57,561 bases of DNA, from the NCBI GenBank assembly GCA_023412655.1, contig JAEYNH010000019.1, positions 1 through 57,561 of the forward strand, written 5' to 3'. The stretch is from Pseudomonadota bacterium. Lineage in GTDB: Bacteria > Pseudomonadota > Alphaproteobacteria > Caulobacterales > Caulobacteraceae. Of this stretch, positions 17,004-25,559 are shown piece by piece. Within the stretch, counting starts at the first letter, position 1. Every line of letters begins with the position of its first letter. The notes beneath the pieces are model-generated. The model ran no database searches. It was not told the DNA's origin and worked only from the letters and a program-made list of their open reading frames with translations. The position numbers and the translations under genes were made by a program.

Positions 17004-17416
17004 TGCCAGACGCGCCGGTCTCCTGGGGTGAACTGATCGACAAGATCACCATCCTGGAAATCAAGGCCCGGCGGCTCACCGCCCCGGCCGCCCTGGCCAA
17101 TGTCCAGCGCGAGCTTGCCGCCCTGCGTGCGGTGGAAGCCCAGCTCACCCCCGATCCCGAGCTCGCCAGCCTGAAGGCCGAGCTGACGCGGGTGAACACC
17201 GCCCTCTGGGAGATCGAGGACGACATCCGCGAGAAGGAGGCGGCGTCGGACTTCGGCCCCGCCTTCGTCGAACTCGCCCGCGCCGTCTACCGCACCAACG
17301 ACCTGCGCGCCGCGCTCAAGCGCGACATCAACCGTGTCACCGGCTCCGAACTGGTCGAGGAGAAGAGCTACTCGGGCTACGGCGCCGCCTCCGACGCCGC
17401 CGCCGACGACGACTGA
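17003..17416 (+). CDS. DUF6165 family protein
   Basis: 137 residues, mostly helical and charged. SWGELIDKITILEIKARRL at the N-terminus and VYRTNDLRAALKRDINRVTGSELVEEKSY near the C-terminus are characteristic of DUF6165. The family has no known activity but often follows TPR-glycosyltransferases, as here (TGATG overlap). The last about 13 codons (an alanine/aspartate-rich tail) overlap the 3' end of the convergent hydrolase gene by 40 bp. Confidence 0.87.
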   Translation: MPDAPVSWGELIDKITILEIKARRLTAPAALANVQRELAALRAVEAQLTPDPELASLKAELTRVNTALWEIEDDIREKEAASDFGPAFVELARAVYRTNDLRAALKRDINRVTGSELVEEKSYSGYGAASDAAADDD

Positions 17417-18345
17417 GCCGACGCCTGCAGCACGTGCCGGACGCCGCGCACTACGGCGTCGCCATGGGTCAGGCCCAGGATGCTGGTGTGGGTGGCTTCG
17501 GGCACGCTCTCGAAGTAGCCGCGCTCTGACTGCCGGGCAGGCGTCGCCCGCGCGCTGTCCTCGCGCCGGTCGCCGGCCAGGATGACGGCCACCGGCATCG
17601 ACTTGGGCAGCGGTCCCGCCGCGATCGCCTGCCGCGCCGCCGCCTCCCACTGCAGCCCCTCGGCCGCCGCCCCGCGGGCGTGCCGGCCCGAGACCCAGAT
17701 GCGGCGCTTCTCGGTCACCCGGTCCTGCGGCAGGCCGATCCGCTCGGCCCAGAAATAGAACGGCTTGGTCAGGCCGATCGAGCCGGCGACGGCCCCGGTG
17801 CGCACCACCGTATTGAACACCCCCAGGAACTTGCGCATCCGCGGGTCTTCGATCGCCTCGGGGGTGGTGGCGTCCACCAGCACGATCCCCAGCGTCCGGT
17901 CCGGATGGGCGGTGGCGAAGCGGCGGATGTGCAGCCCGGCCATGGAGTGGCCCACGAGGACGTAGGGGCCCGCGTCGCCCTTGGCCTGCATGAGGGCTTC
18001 CAGGTCGGCCAGGGCCGCATCGCCGTCTCGCGGCGCGGGCCCGGCGTCGGAATAGCCGAGACCCGCCCGGTCGTAGGCGCAGCTGCGCAGGCCCTCCGCG
18101 GCCAGCTTCTGCTGGATGGCCGCAAAGTCGGTGGCCGCGCCGAACGCCCCGTGCTCCAGCCAGACGGTCGGGTGGACGCCGGCTGGGCCTTCGCAGACCA
18201 CCCGCAGCTTCCGGCTCGCTCCGGGGACGCCCACGTCCACGAACTCGCCGCGTGGCTTGGCCTGCGCCGCCGTCGCCACGATGACCAGACCCGCCGCGAT
18301 CCAGGCGCCCACGACGAGGCCCACGCTCACCAGGAACTTCAACAT
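17377..18345 (-). CDS. Alpha/beta hydrolase, membrane-anchored or exported
   Basis: 322 residues with an N-terminal hydrophobic helix (FLVSVGLVVGAWIAAGLVIVA), then an alpha/beta hydrolase fold. The nucleophile is the serine of VLVGHSMAGLH, the oxyanion/HG motif is WLEHGAFGA, SCAYDRAGLGYSD is the usual strand after the oxyanion loop, and a late histidine in PEATHTSIL completes the triad. ATG 18345 is chosen because the hydrophobic helix then begins at residue 3. The substrate is unknown. The gene's 3' end overlaps the convergent DUF6165 gene by 40 bp. Confidence 0.88.
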   Translation of the reverse strand: MLKFLVSVGLVVGAWIAAGLVIVATAAQAKPRGEFVDVGVPGASRKLRVVCEGPAGVHPTVWLEHGAFGAATDFAAIQQKLAAEGLRSCAYDRAGLGYSDAGPAPRDGDAALADLEALMQAKGDAGPYVLVGHSMAGLHIRRFATAHPDRTLGIVLVDATTPEAIEDPRMRKFLGVFNTVVRTGAVAGSIGLTKPFYFWAERIGLPQDRVTEKRRIWVSGRHARGAAAEGLQWEAAARQAIAAGPLPKSMPVAVILAGDRREDSARATPARQSERGYFESVPEATHTSILGLTHGDAVVRGVRHVLQASAQSSSAAASEAAP

Positions 18346-18429
18346 GCGTGCAGGGTAGGGGCTGACATAGCCACGCGGCAACGGCTGGCATCTTCCGCCA
18401 TCGCGGAAAGGCGACTATCTCCCGGGTTC

Positions 18430-19014
18430 ATGAACACCGAAGACGTCCTGAACGAGTTCCGTGCCGCCGGCGCCCTGCGCGAAGGCCACTTCGTCCTGTC
18501 CTCCGGCCTGCACTCCAGCGTCTTCCTGCAGAAGAACCTGGTGTTCCAGTATCCCGAGCGCACCGAGCGCCTGTGCAAGGCCCTGGCCGAGAAGATCCGC
18601 GCCGCCGTGGGCGAGGTCGACCTCTGCGTCTCGCCGGCCGTGGGCGGTATCATCCCGGGCTACGAGACCGCCCGCCACCTGGGCTGCCCCTCGGTCTACG
18701 TCGAGCGGGAAGGCGGCGAGTTCAAGCTGCGCCGGGCGTTCTCGATCCCCGAGGGCGCGCGAATCGCCATGGTCGAGGACATCGTCACCACCGGCCTGTC
18801 GTCCCGCGAATGCGTCGAGGCCATCCGCAAGGCGGGCGGCGACGTGGTGGTGGCGGCCTGCATCGTCGACCGCTCCGGCGGCCGGGCCGATCCGGGCGCG
18901 CCCCTGGTGGCCCTGGCCCAGCTCGACGTGCCGGCCTATCCCGCCGACCAGCTGCCGCCCGAACTGGCCGCGGTTCCCATCGAGGACCCGGGCAGCCGGA
19001 GGCTGAAGGGGTGA
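18430..19014 (+). CDS. pyrE: Orotate phosphoribosyltransferase
   Basis: 194 residues. It converts orotate and PRPP to OMP in pyrimidine synthesis. The PRPP-binding motif is MVEDIVTTGLSS, preceded by the type I phosphoribosyltransferase core (SPAVGGIIPGYETARHLG, VYVEREGGEFKLRRAFSI). GHFVLSSGLHSSVFLQKN at the N-terminus is typical of OPRTase. Its stop overlaps the pdxJ GTG start (GTGA), so it leads the pyrE-pdxJ-acpS operon. The 84-bp gap to the divergent hydrolase gene must hold its promoter, but I see no strong match. Confidence 0.96.
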   Translation: MNTEDVLNEFRAAGALREGHFVLSSGLHSSVFLQKNLVFQYPERTERLCKALAEKIRAAVGEVDLCVSPAVGGIIPGYETARHLGCPSVYVEREGGEFKLRRAFSIPEGARIAMVEDIVTTGLSSRECVEAIRKAGGDVVVAACIVDRSGGRADPGAPLVALAQLDVPAYPADQLPPELAAVPIEDPGSRRLKG

Positions 19015-19772
19015 GCAAGCTCCGGCTGGGCGTCAACATCGACCACGTGGCGACCGTCCGGAACGCCCGTGGCGAGAGCTATCCCGATCCCGTGCGCGCC
19101 GCCGAACTGGCCCTGGCCGCCGGGGCCGACGGCATCACCGCCCACCTGCGCGAAGACCGGCGCCACATCTCCGACGCCGACATCGACCAGCTGGCGGTCA
19201 TCTGCCGCCGCCGGGGCCGGCCGCTGAACTTCGAATGCGCGGTCACGCCCGAGATGGAGGCGATCGCGCTCTCCCACCGCCCGCACGCCGCCTGCCTGGT
19301 GCCCGAGCGCCGGGAGGAGGTGACCACCGAAGGCGGGCTGGATGTGGCCCGCGGCCACGACACCATCTCGCCCGTGGTGAAGCGGATGGCCGAAGCCGGC
19401 ATCCGGGTGTCGTGCTTCATCGACGCCGACCTCGCCCAGGTGGCCGCCTCGAAGTCGGTGGGCGCCCAGGTGGTCGAGCTGCACACCGGCGCCTACTGCG
19501 AGGCCGTCCGCCACGCCCGCCGCGACGAGGCCGCCCGCCTCCTCGCCACCCTGCAGGCCGCCGCCGCCGAGGCTGCTCGCCTGGGCCTGGAGGTCCACGC
19601 CGGCCACGGCATCGACTACGAGACGGTGGGCCCCGTGGCCGCGATCCCCCAGCTCGCCGAGCTCAACATCGGCCACTTCCTGATCGGCGAGGCCATCTTC
19701 ATCGGTCTCGGTCCCGCCATCCAGCGGATGCGGGCGCTGATGGACGAGGCCCGCAGCCAGGCGGCCGCATGA
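19011..19772 (+). CDS. pdxJ: Pyridoxine 5'-phosphate synthase
   Basis: 253 residues. It condenses deoxyxylulose 5-phosphate with an aminoacetone phosphate derivative to make PNP, the last de novo step of vitamin B6 synthesis. LRLGVNIDHVATVRNARG at the start, GITAHLREDRRHI, FECAVTPEM, VSCFIDAD, VELHTGAYC and GHGIDYETV..LNIGHFLIGEA are all family hallmarks. The GTG start overlaps pyrE and its TGA overlaps the acpS ATG. Confidence 0.97.
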   Translation: MSKLRLGVNIDHVATVRNARGESYPDPVRAAELALAAGADGITAHLREDRRHISDADIDQLAVICRRRGRPLNFECAVTPEMEAIALSHRPHAACLVPERREEVTTEGGLDVARGHDTISPVVKRMAEAGIRVSCFIDADLAQVAASKSVGAQVVELHTGAYCEAVRHARRDEAARLLATLQAAAAEAARLGLEVHAGHGIDYETVGPVAAIPQLAELNIGHFLIGEAIFIGLGPAIQRMRALMDEARSQAAA

Positions 19773-20167
19773 TCCTCGGCATCGGCTCGGACCTGTCGGA
19801 CATTCGCCGCATCCAGGCGAGCCTCGACCGGTTCGGCGACCGCTTCCGCCATCGTGTCTTCACCGAGATCGAGCGCAGCCGTTCCGACCGCAAGACCGAC
19901 GCCGCCGCCAGCTACGCCAAGCGCTTCGCCGCCAAGGAGGCCTGCGCCAAGGCCCTCGGCACCGGCATGCGCCGGGGCGTCTTCTGGCGCGACATGGGCG
20001 TGGTCAACATGCGCTCGGGCCAGCCGACCATGGCGCTCACCGGCGGCGCCCTGAAGCGGCTGGAGGAGATGACGCCGCCGGGCATGAAGGCGCACATCCA
20101 CCTGTCGCTCACCGACGACCACCCTTACGCCCAGGCCTTCGTCATCATCGAGGCCCTGCCGGAATAG
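19769..20167 (+). CDS. acpS: Holo-[acyl-carrier-protein] synthase
   Basis: 132 residues. AcpS transfers phosphopantetheine from CoA to apo-ACP. The magnesium-binding aspartate of GIGSDLSDIRRI (D8) and the FAAKEACAKALGTG motif with its glutamate are present, and HLSLTDDHPYAQAFVI is the usual C-terminal strand. The length is normal. In many alphaproteobacteria lepB-rnc-era follow directly; here two unrelated genes intervene before lepB. Confidence 0.96.
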   Translation: MILGIGSDLSDIRRIQASLDRFGDRFRHRVFTEIERSRSDRKTDAAASYAKRFAAKEACAKALGTGMRRGVFWRDMGVVNMRSGQPTMALTGGALKRLEEMTPPGMKAHIHLSLTDDHPYAQAFVIIEALPE

Positions 20168-20193
20168 GTCCGGAACAGGTCAGGCCCCATGGG

Positions 20194-21102
20194 TCAGGCG
20201 GGCGGCGAGGCGAGGGCGGTCCGGCGCCGCTCCCAGGCCGGATAGAGCGTGTTCAGCGCAAGGCCGCCCAGCACCAGCACGGCGGCGGTCAGCTTCCACG
20301 AGGTCAGCGGCTCGCCCAGCAGGATGGCCGAGGCGCCCATGCCGAACACCGGCACCAGCAGCGACAGCGGCGCGATGGTCGCCGCCGGATGCCGCGCCAG
20401 CAGCCAGGCCCAGCTCGCATAGCCGAAGATCGTGTTGCCCACCGACTGCCACAGCACGCAGGCCCAGGTGCCCACGTCGGCCCGCGCCAGGCCCTGGCTG
20501 ATCGCCGGCCAGCCCTCGAACAGGAACGACAGGGCGAACAGGGGCGGGGCCGCGAACAGGCTCGACCAGACCACATAGGCCAGCATGTTCACCGGCCCGG
20601 CGGTGCGCGCCACGGTGTTGCCGCCGGCCCAGGCCAGGGCCGCGCCCACCACCAGCGCCAGCCCGAGCACCGTCACCTCGGCGCTGGTGTGCGCCATCAG
20701 CCAGGCGAGGCCCAGCGCCGCCAGTCCCAACGCGGCCACCTGGAAGCGCCGGATCTTCTCGCCGGCCAGCACCATGGCGAAGCCCACCGTGAAGAAGGCC
20801 TGGATCTGCACCACCAGCGAGGCCAGGCCCGGCGAGATGAACTGGGTCATGGCGATGTAGAGCAGGCCGAACTGGCCGACCCCGATCAGCACCCCATAGG
20901 CCGCCAGGTTGCGCCAGGACACGTTCGGCTTCTTCAGGAAGAACACCGCCGGCAGCAGGGCGAAGGTGAAGCGCAGCGCCGCGAACAGCAGCGGCGGCAG
21001 GTCGTCCAGGGCCCAGCGGATGACCACGAAATTCGTGCCCCAGACCGCGACGACGGCCAGCGCCAGGAGGGCGTGCAGCGGCGGCAGGGCGGGGCGGCTC
21101 AT
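20194..21102 (-). CDS. EamA/DMT-family exporter, similar to cysteine/O-acetylserine exporter EamA
   Basis: 302 residues, about ten hydrophobic helices in two EamA repeats. The first repeat starts LALAVVAVWGTNFVVIRWALDDLPPLLFAALRF, and the second repeat includes AWAGGNTVAR, VVWSSLFAAPPL and IAPLSLLVPVFGMGASAILLGE. The pattern is close to E. coli EamA as I recall it, but substrate cannot be fixed from sequence. It is on the opposite strand to its neighbours and separates acpS from lepB. Confidence 0.88.
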   Translation of the reverse strand: MSRPALPPLHALLALAVVAVWGTNFVVIRWALDDLPPLLFAALRFTFALLPAVFFLKKPNVSWRNLAAYGVLIGVGQFGLLYIAMTQFISPGLASLVVQIQAFFTVGFAMVLAGEKIRRFQVAALGLAALGLAWLMAHTSAEVTVLGLALVVGAALAWAGGNTVARTAGPVNMLAYVVWSSLFAAPPLFALSFLFEGWPAISQGLARADVGTWACVLWQSVGNTIFGYASWAWLLARHPAATIAPLSLLVPVFGMGASAILLGEPLTSWKLTAAVLVLGGLALNTLYPAWERRRTALASPPA

Positions 21103-21180
21103 TCGGCCTAGATAATACTGGTCTCCGGAGCGCGCTCAGTCCACTTTCGCGCTGGTGGCCCGGGGATCGGCGGAGGTTTC

Positions 21181-22920
21181 ATGGCGATGACCGATTTGGC
21201 CGGCCGGCCGGGCCGCCTCCTGGCCGTACGTCTGCTCATCGGCCTGTCGCAGGGTCTGGCCCTCTACCTCCTGTGGCGGTTCCGCGAGAGCCTGCCGGCG
21301 GCGCCGTTGCGGGCCCTGACGCTGGTCGCTCTCCTCGCCCCGGTGGCAGCCCTCGGCGCGGTGGGGGCGCTGCGCGCCCGGCCCCTCGCCCTGTGGCTGA
21401 CCGGGGTGGTTCTCGTCCTTGCCGGCCTCGGCGCCTACGACGGCTATGTGCACGGCTCCGAGCCCGCGTTGCTGCGCGACCCCTGGCCCCGGCCAGAGCT
21501 GTTCGTCTTCGCGGCCGCGGCCCTGTTCATCGCCCACCACCTGGTGCTCCCCGCCGTGGCCAAGCGCCGGTGGATCGCCGCCTACAGCAGCTATTTCGAC
21601 GAGGGCTGGAAGGACGGCGTGCGGCTCGCCCTGGGGGTGGCCTTCGTCGGGGCGCTGTGGCTGCTGCTCTGGCTGGGCGCGGGCCTGTTCAAGCTCATCG
21701 GTCTCAAATTCCTCGAGACGCTCATCGAGCAGCCCTGGTTCGCCGCGCCGGCGACGACCGTCTTCTTCGCCGCGGCCATCCACGTCACCGATATCCGGGC
21801 AAGCCTCGTCCTCGGCGCCCGCACCCTGGCGCTCAACCTGCTCGCCTGGCTGATGCCCCTGATGGCCCTGATCGCCGGGGGCTTCCTGGTCGCCCTGGCG
21901 TTCACCGGCCTTGGTCCCCTGTGGCAGACCGGGCGGGCCGGCGGCATGCTGCTCGCCGCCGCCGCCGCCCTGGTCGTCCTGATCAACGCCACCTACCAGG
22001 ACGGCGCGCGCGAGGGCTATCCGCCGGCGGTGCTGAAATGGTCCGTGCGACTCGCCGCCGTCGTCCTGGCGCCCCTGGTGGCGGTGGCCGCCTATGGGCT
22101 GGTCTTGCGGATCGGCCAGCATGGCCTGACCCCCGGCCGAATCTACGCCCTGGCCTGCCTCGCCGTGGCGGTGGTCTATGCGGCCGGCTATGCCTGGGCC
22201 GCGCTGTCCCGAGGCCCTTGGATGCGGCGGCTGGAAGGCGTCAACGTGGTCGCCGCCCACCTGGCCATCCTGGTCATCCTGGCGGTGTTCTCCCCGCTCG
22301 CCGATCCGGCCCGCCTGGCCGCCGCCGATCAGCTGGCGCGGCTCCAGCGCGGCGCCGTGGCGCCCGAGAATCTGGACTACGGCTTCCTACGGTTCGACGC
22401 GGGGCGCTGGGGGCAGGCGGCCTTGCGGACCCTGGCTGCCGATCCGCGGCCGGCCGTGCGTGAGCGGGCCGCCGACGCCCTGCTGCAGACGAATCGCTGG
22501 GATCGCACGCCCAAGATGCCGGTCGTACGCCGCAACGCCTTCGCGCTGCTCGGGGCGGCTGCCTTGCCCGCCGACTTCCTCGCCCAGTCCTGGCCGCTCG
22601 GCGAGGACCCGGCGTCCGGCTGCTCCGAAGCCTGCCCGGCGCTGGTTCGCGACATGGACGGCGATGGCGCAGAGGAGATCGTGGTGTTCCGCGGCTCGGA
22701 TCCCCGGGTGTATCGCCGCACCGCCCAAGGTTGGCGCGGCGTCGGAGGTCTCGCGGGCTCATGGTGTCCGAGCGACGTGGAGGCGTTGCGCGCCGGCCGC
22801 TACGAGGTGCGCCCGCCGCGGGGCTCGGCCATCATTGTCAACGGCCGGGAATACGTCGTCGCCGTCGAGCGGGCCTGTCCGCCCGGCCGCGCCGCCCCCG
22901 CCCGGCCCGCGGCGCAATGA
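21181..22920 (+). CDS. DUF4153-type polytopic membrane protein
   Basis: 579 residues. The first about 370 residues contain about ten or eleven transmembrane helices with features of DUF4153 (SYFDEGWKDGVRLALGVAFVGALWLLLWLGAGLFKLIGLKFLE). A soluble, probably periplasmic domain follows, with paired cysteines (GCSEACPALV), an FG-GAP-like VRDMDGDGAEEIVVF and a C-terminal half containing another cysteine pair (WCPSD, ACPPG). Function is unknown. Two ATGs lie close together (21181 and 21187); the first follows a purine-rich GGCGGAGG stretch. Confidence 0.78.
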   Translation: MAMTDLAGRPGRLLAVRLLIGLSQGLALYLLWRFRESLPAAPLRALTLVALLAPVAALGAVGALRARPLALWLTGVVLVLAGLGAYDGYVHGSEPALLRDPWPRPELFVFAAAALFIAHHLVLPAVAKRRWIAAYSSYFDEGWKDGVRLALGVAFVGALWLLLWLGAGLFKLIGLKFLETLIEQPWFAAPATTVFFAAAIHVTDIRASLVLGARTLALNLLAWLMPLMALIAGGFLVALAFTGLGPLWQTGRAGGMLLAAAAALVVLINATYQDGAREGYPPAVLKWSVRLAAVVLAPLVAVAAYGLVLRIGQHGLTPGRIYALACLAVAVVYAAGYAWAALSRGPWMRRLEGVNVVAAHLAILVILAVFSPLADPARLAAADQLARLQRGAVAPENLDYGFLRFDAGRWGQAALRTLAADPRPAVRERAADALLQTNRWDRTPKMPVVRRNAFALLGAAALPADFLAQSWPLGEDPASGCSEACPALVRDMDGDGAEEIVVFRGSDPRVYRRTAQGWRGVGGLAGSWCPSDVEALRAGRYEVRPPRGSAIIVNGREYVVAVERACPPGRAAPARPAAQ

Positions 22921-23062
22921 CGCCGCCGCGCACCGGCGGTATCCGCTTGAGACCAGTTGTCTCCGTGACGACATGTTAAGGGGCGCGGCGCTTGCTCATG
23001 AGCTAAGCAACGTCTAACCCCACTGTCCGCCGGGTTCGCCCGGGTCCCTCCAGGTACGGTTC
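22921..23062. other. lepB upstream region
   Basis: A 142-bp gap that must hold the lepB-rnc-era promoter. An 8-bp palindrome CTCATGAG (22995-23002) sits within a larger imperfect inverted repeat GCTTG...TAAGC (22990-23008). I find no convincing pair of promoter boxes. Confidence 0.3.
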
Positions 23063-23830
23063 ATGAGCGAGAACGTGCAGACCGCGCACAAATCCGGCGC
23101 CGCGAACGAATTCTTCGAGATCATCAAGACGGTGGTCTACGCGCTGCTGATCGCCTTGGTGCTGCGCGTGCTCTTCTTCCAGCCCTTCACCATTCCGTCG
23201 GCCTCGATGGAGCCGAACCTGTACGAGGGCGACTACATCATCGTCTCCAAGTTCAGCTACGGCTACTCGAAGCACTCGATTCCGTTCAGCCCGCCGCTGT
23301 TCGAGGGCCGCATCCTGGGCTCCGAGCCCAAGCGCGGCGACGTCGCCGTCTTCAAGCTGCCCAGCGACAACCGCACCGACTACGTCAAGCGCATCATCGG
23401 CCTGCCGGGCGACCGCATCCAGATGAAGAACGGCCTGCTGTACCTGAACGGCGCGCCGGTCCCGCGCGAGCAGCTGCCGCCCGGCCGCACCGACATCGGC
23501 GGCTTCGTCCGGCAGGTCGCCCAGTACCGCGAGACCATCAACGGCCACACCTTCGACACCCAGGACTTCGGGACCGACGGCGACCTCGACAACACCGAGG
23601 CCTTCGTGGTGCCCGAGGGCTACTACTTCGTCATGGGCGACAACCGCGACAACTCGTCCGACAGCCGTGTGCCGCCGGGCATGGGCGGGGTGGGCTTCGT
23701 CCCGGCCGAGAACCTCGTGGGCAAGGCCCAGATCATCCTGCTGTCGTGGAATCCCGAGGCCTCGATCTTCAAGCCCTGGACCTGGGTGCTCGACGCCCGG
23801 CCCAGCCGCTTCTTCAAGGTCCTGCATTGA
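23063..23830 (+). CDS. lepB: Signal peptidase I
   Basis: 255 residues. One N-terminal transmembrane helix (about 20-38) anchors a periplasmic serine/lysine protease. The nucleophile S48 is in TIPSASMEPNL and the general base K109 in DYVKRIIGLPGD; the third conserved box is VMGDNRDNSSDSR. It removes signal peptides from exported proteins. The stop overlaps the TTG start of rnc (TTGA), forming lepB-rnc-era. Confidence 0.97.
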   Translation: MSENVQTAHKSGAANEFFEIIKTVVYALLIALVLRVLFFQPFTIPSASMEPNLYEGDYIIVSKFSYGYSKHSIPFSPPLFEGRILGSEPKRGDVAVFKLPSDNRTDYVKRIIGLPGDRIQMKNGLLYLNGAPVPREQLPPGRTDIGGFVRQVAQYRETINGHTFDTQDFGTDGDLDNTEAFVVPEGYYFVMGDNRDNSSDSRVPPGMGGVGFVPAENLVGKAQIILLSWNPEASIFKPWTWVLDARPSRFFKVLH

Positions 23831-24549
23831 GCGGCGACAAGCGGGCCGCCGCTGTCGCCGAACTTGAACGGCGCATCGGCTATGTCTTCGACGACCGGGA
23901 GCTCTTGGAGCGGGCGCTGACCCACGCCAGCGTCGGCGACGGCGCCCGCGCGGTGCGGCACAACGAGCGGCTGGAATTCCTCGGCGACCGGGTGCTGAAC
24001 CTGTGCGCCGCCGAGCGGCTCATGGCCCTCGATCCCGACGCCCGGGAAGGCGAGATGAGCCGGCTTCTGGCCAGCCTGGTGAACTACCATGCCTGCGCCC
24101 GGGCGGCGAAGCGGGCCGGGCTGCCGGAAGCCATGCGCATGTCCGCCTCGGCCACCAAGGTCGGGGCCCGCAAGTCCGACGCTGTCCTGGGCGACGCCTG
24201 CGAGGCGCTGATCGCCGCCATCTACATCGACGGCGGCCTCGAGGCCGCCAGGACGTTCTTCCTGAAGTTCTGGGCCGAGGAATTCGACGGCCTGCACGAG
24301 CCGCGCGTGAAGGATCCCAAGACCCAGCTCCAGGAATGGGTGCAGGGCATGGGCCTGCCTTTGCCGAACTACGAGATCGTCTCCCGCGAGGGGCCCAGCC
24401 ACGCCCCGTGCTTCACCGTCGAGGTCCAGGTTAAGGGCATCGGCGCCGAGCGCGGCGAAGGGACCTCCCGCCAGGCGGCTGAGAAGGCCGCCGCCCAATC
24501 CATGCTGCTGAAACGTGAAGGGCCTGAGCCCGGAAAGGCCGCCCAATGA
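23827..24549 (+). CDS. rnc: Ribonuclease III
   Basis: 240 residues from TTG 23827. The catalytic domain has RHNERLEFLGDRVL and GDACEALIAAIYIDGG, with the metal-binding Asp/Glu set, and the double-stranded RNA-binding domain follows (DPKTQLQEWVQ ... AAEKAAAQSML). It processes rRNA precursors and structured mRNAs. The open frame continues upstream into lepB, but only the TTG that overlaps the lepB stop gives a normal N-terminus. This weak start may set RNase III low relative to lepB. The stop overlaps the era ATG. Confidence 0.96.
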   Translation: MSGDKRAAAVAELERRIGYVFDDRELLERALTHASVGDGARAVRHNERLEFLGDRVLNLCAAERLMALDPDAREGEMSRLLASLVNYHACARAAKRAGLPEAMRMSASATKVGARKSDAVLGDACEALIAAIYIDGGLEAARTFFLKFWAEEFDGLHEPRVKDPKTQLQEWVQGMGLPLPNYEIVSREGPSHAPCFTVEVQVKGIGAERGEGTSRQAAEKAAAQSMLLKREGPEPGKAAQ

Positions 24550-25463
24550 GCCGCGCCGGCTTCTGCGCCATCATCGGCGCCCCCAATGCGGGCAAGTCCA
24601 CCCTGACCAACGTCCTGGTGGGCGCCAAGGTCACCATCGTCACCCAGAAGGTGCAGACCACGCGCTTCCCGGTGCGCGGCGTGGCCATCGAGGGCGACGC
24701 CCAGATCGTGCTCGTTGACACCCCCGGCATCTTCCAGCCGCGCCGCCGGCTGGACCGGGCCATGGTCCGCGCCGCCTGGGGCGGGGCCGAGGACGCCGAC
24801 GCCGTGGTCCACCTCGTGGACGCCGCCGCCGAGCTCGGCGACAAGCCCGCCGACCGCAAGGCCCAGGCCGATGTGGAGAGCATCGTCGAGGGGCTCAAGA
24901 AATCCGGGCGCAAGGTCATCCTGGCCCTCAACAAGATCGACGCGGTGAAGCGCGATCAGCTTCTGGCGGTTTCGCAAAAGCTTTTCGAAACCGGTGTTTA
25001 CGACGAGGTCTTCATGATCTCGGCCAGCTCCGGCTCGGGGGTCGAGGACCTGAAGAAGCGGTTGGCGGCCCTGATGCCGCAGAACGCCTGGTTCTATCCC
25101 GAGGATCAGACCGCCGACCTTCCGGCCCGCCTGCTGGCCGCCGAGATCACCCGCGAGAAGCTCTATCTGCGCCTGCACGAGGAGCTGCCGTACTCGGCCA
25201 CGGTGGAGACCACCAAGTTCGAGGAGAAGGACGACGGCTCGGCCCGCATCGAACAGACCATCTATGTGGAGCGCGAGAGCCAGCGGCCGATCGTCCTCGG
25301 CAAGGGCGGCCAGACGGTGAAGTGGATCGGCCAGAAGGCCCGCGAGGAGCTCAGCGCCATCCTCGACCGCCCGGTCCACCTGTTCCTCCACGTCCAGGTG
25401 GACGAGAAGTGGGCCGACAAGCGCGAGTTCTACGGCCCCATGGGCCTCGACTACGACGCCTGA
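24546..25463 (+). CDS. era: GTPase Era
   Basis: 305 residues. G1 GAPNAGKST (11-19), G2 region QTTRFPVRG, G3 VDTPG, G4 NKID and a C-terminal KH domain (QRPIVLGKGGQTVKWIGQKAR). Era binds 16S rRNA near its 3' end and helps 30S maturation. It is coupled to rnc by ATGA. In many relatives recO follows directly; here an arylamine N-acetyltransferase gene is in between. Confidence 0.97.
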   Translation: MSRAGFCAIIGAPNAGKSTLTNVLVGAKVTIVTQKVQTTRFPVRGVAIEGDAQIVLVDTPGIFQPRRRLDRAMVRAAWGGAEDADAVVHLVDAAAELGDKPADRKAQADVESIVEGLKKSGRKVILALNKIDAVKRDQLLAVSQKLFETGVYDEVFMISASSGSGVEDLKKRLAALMPQNAWFYPEDQTADLPARLLAAEITREKLYLRLHEELPYSATVETTKFEEKDDGSARIEQTIYVERESQRPIVLGKGGQTVKWIGQKAREELSAILDRPVHLFLHVQVDEKWADKREFYGPMGLDYDA

Positions 25464-25468
25464 TCGCA

Positions 25469-25516
25469 TCTGCGGCGGGGCAGCCGGTCCGGAGATGATC
25501 CCCCGCCGTCCGCAGA
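25469..25516. other. Long imperfect hairpin between era and the NAT gene
   Basis: Left arm TCTGCGG plus CGGGG (25469-25480) pairs with CCCCG (25501-25505) and CCGCAGA (25510-25516), with a 4-nt bulge. No T-run follows, so it is not a classic terminator; it may separate era from the following gene or stabilise the era transcript. Confidence 0.4.
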
Positions 25517-25559
25517 AGAGGCTCCCGGCGCTCTTCGCTTTGGCCGGCGCAGGGCCTAG

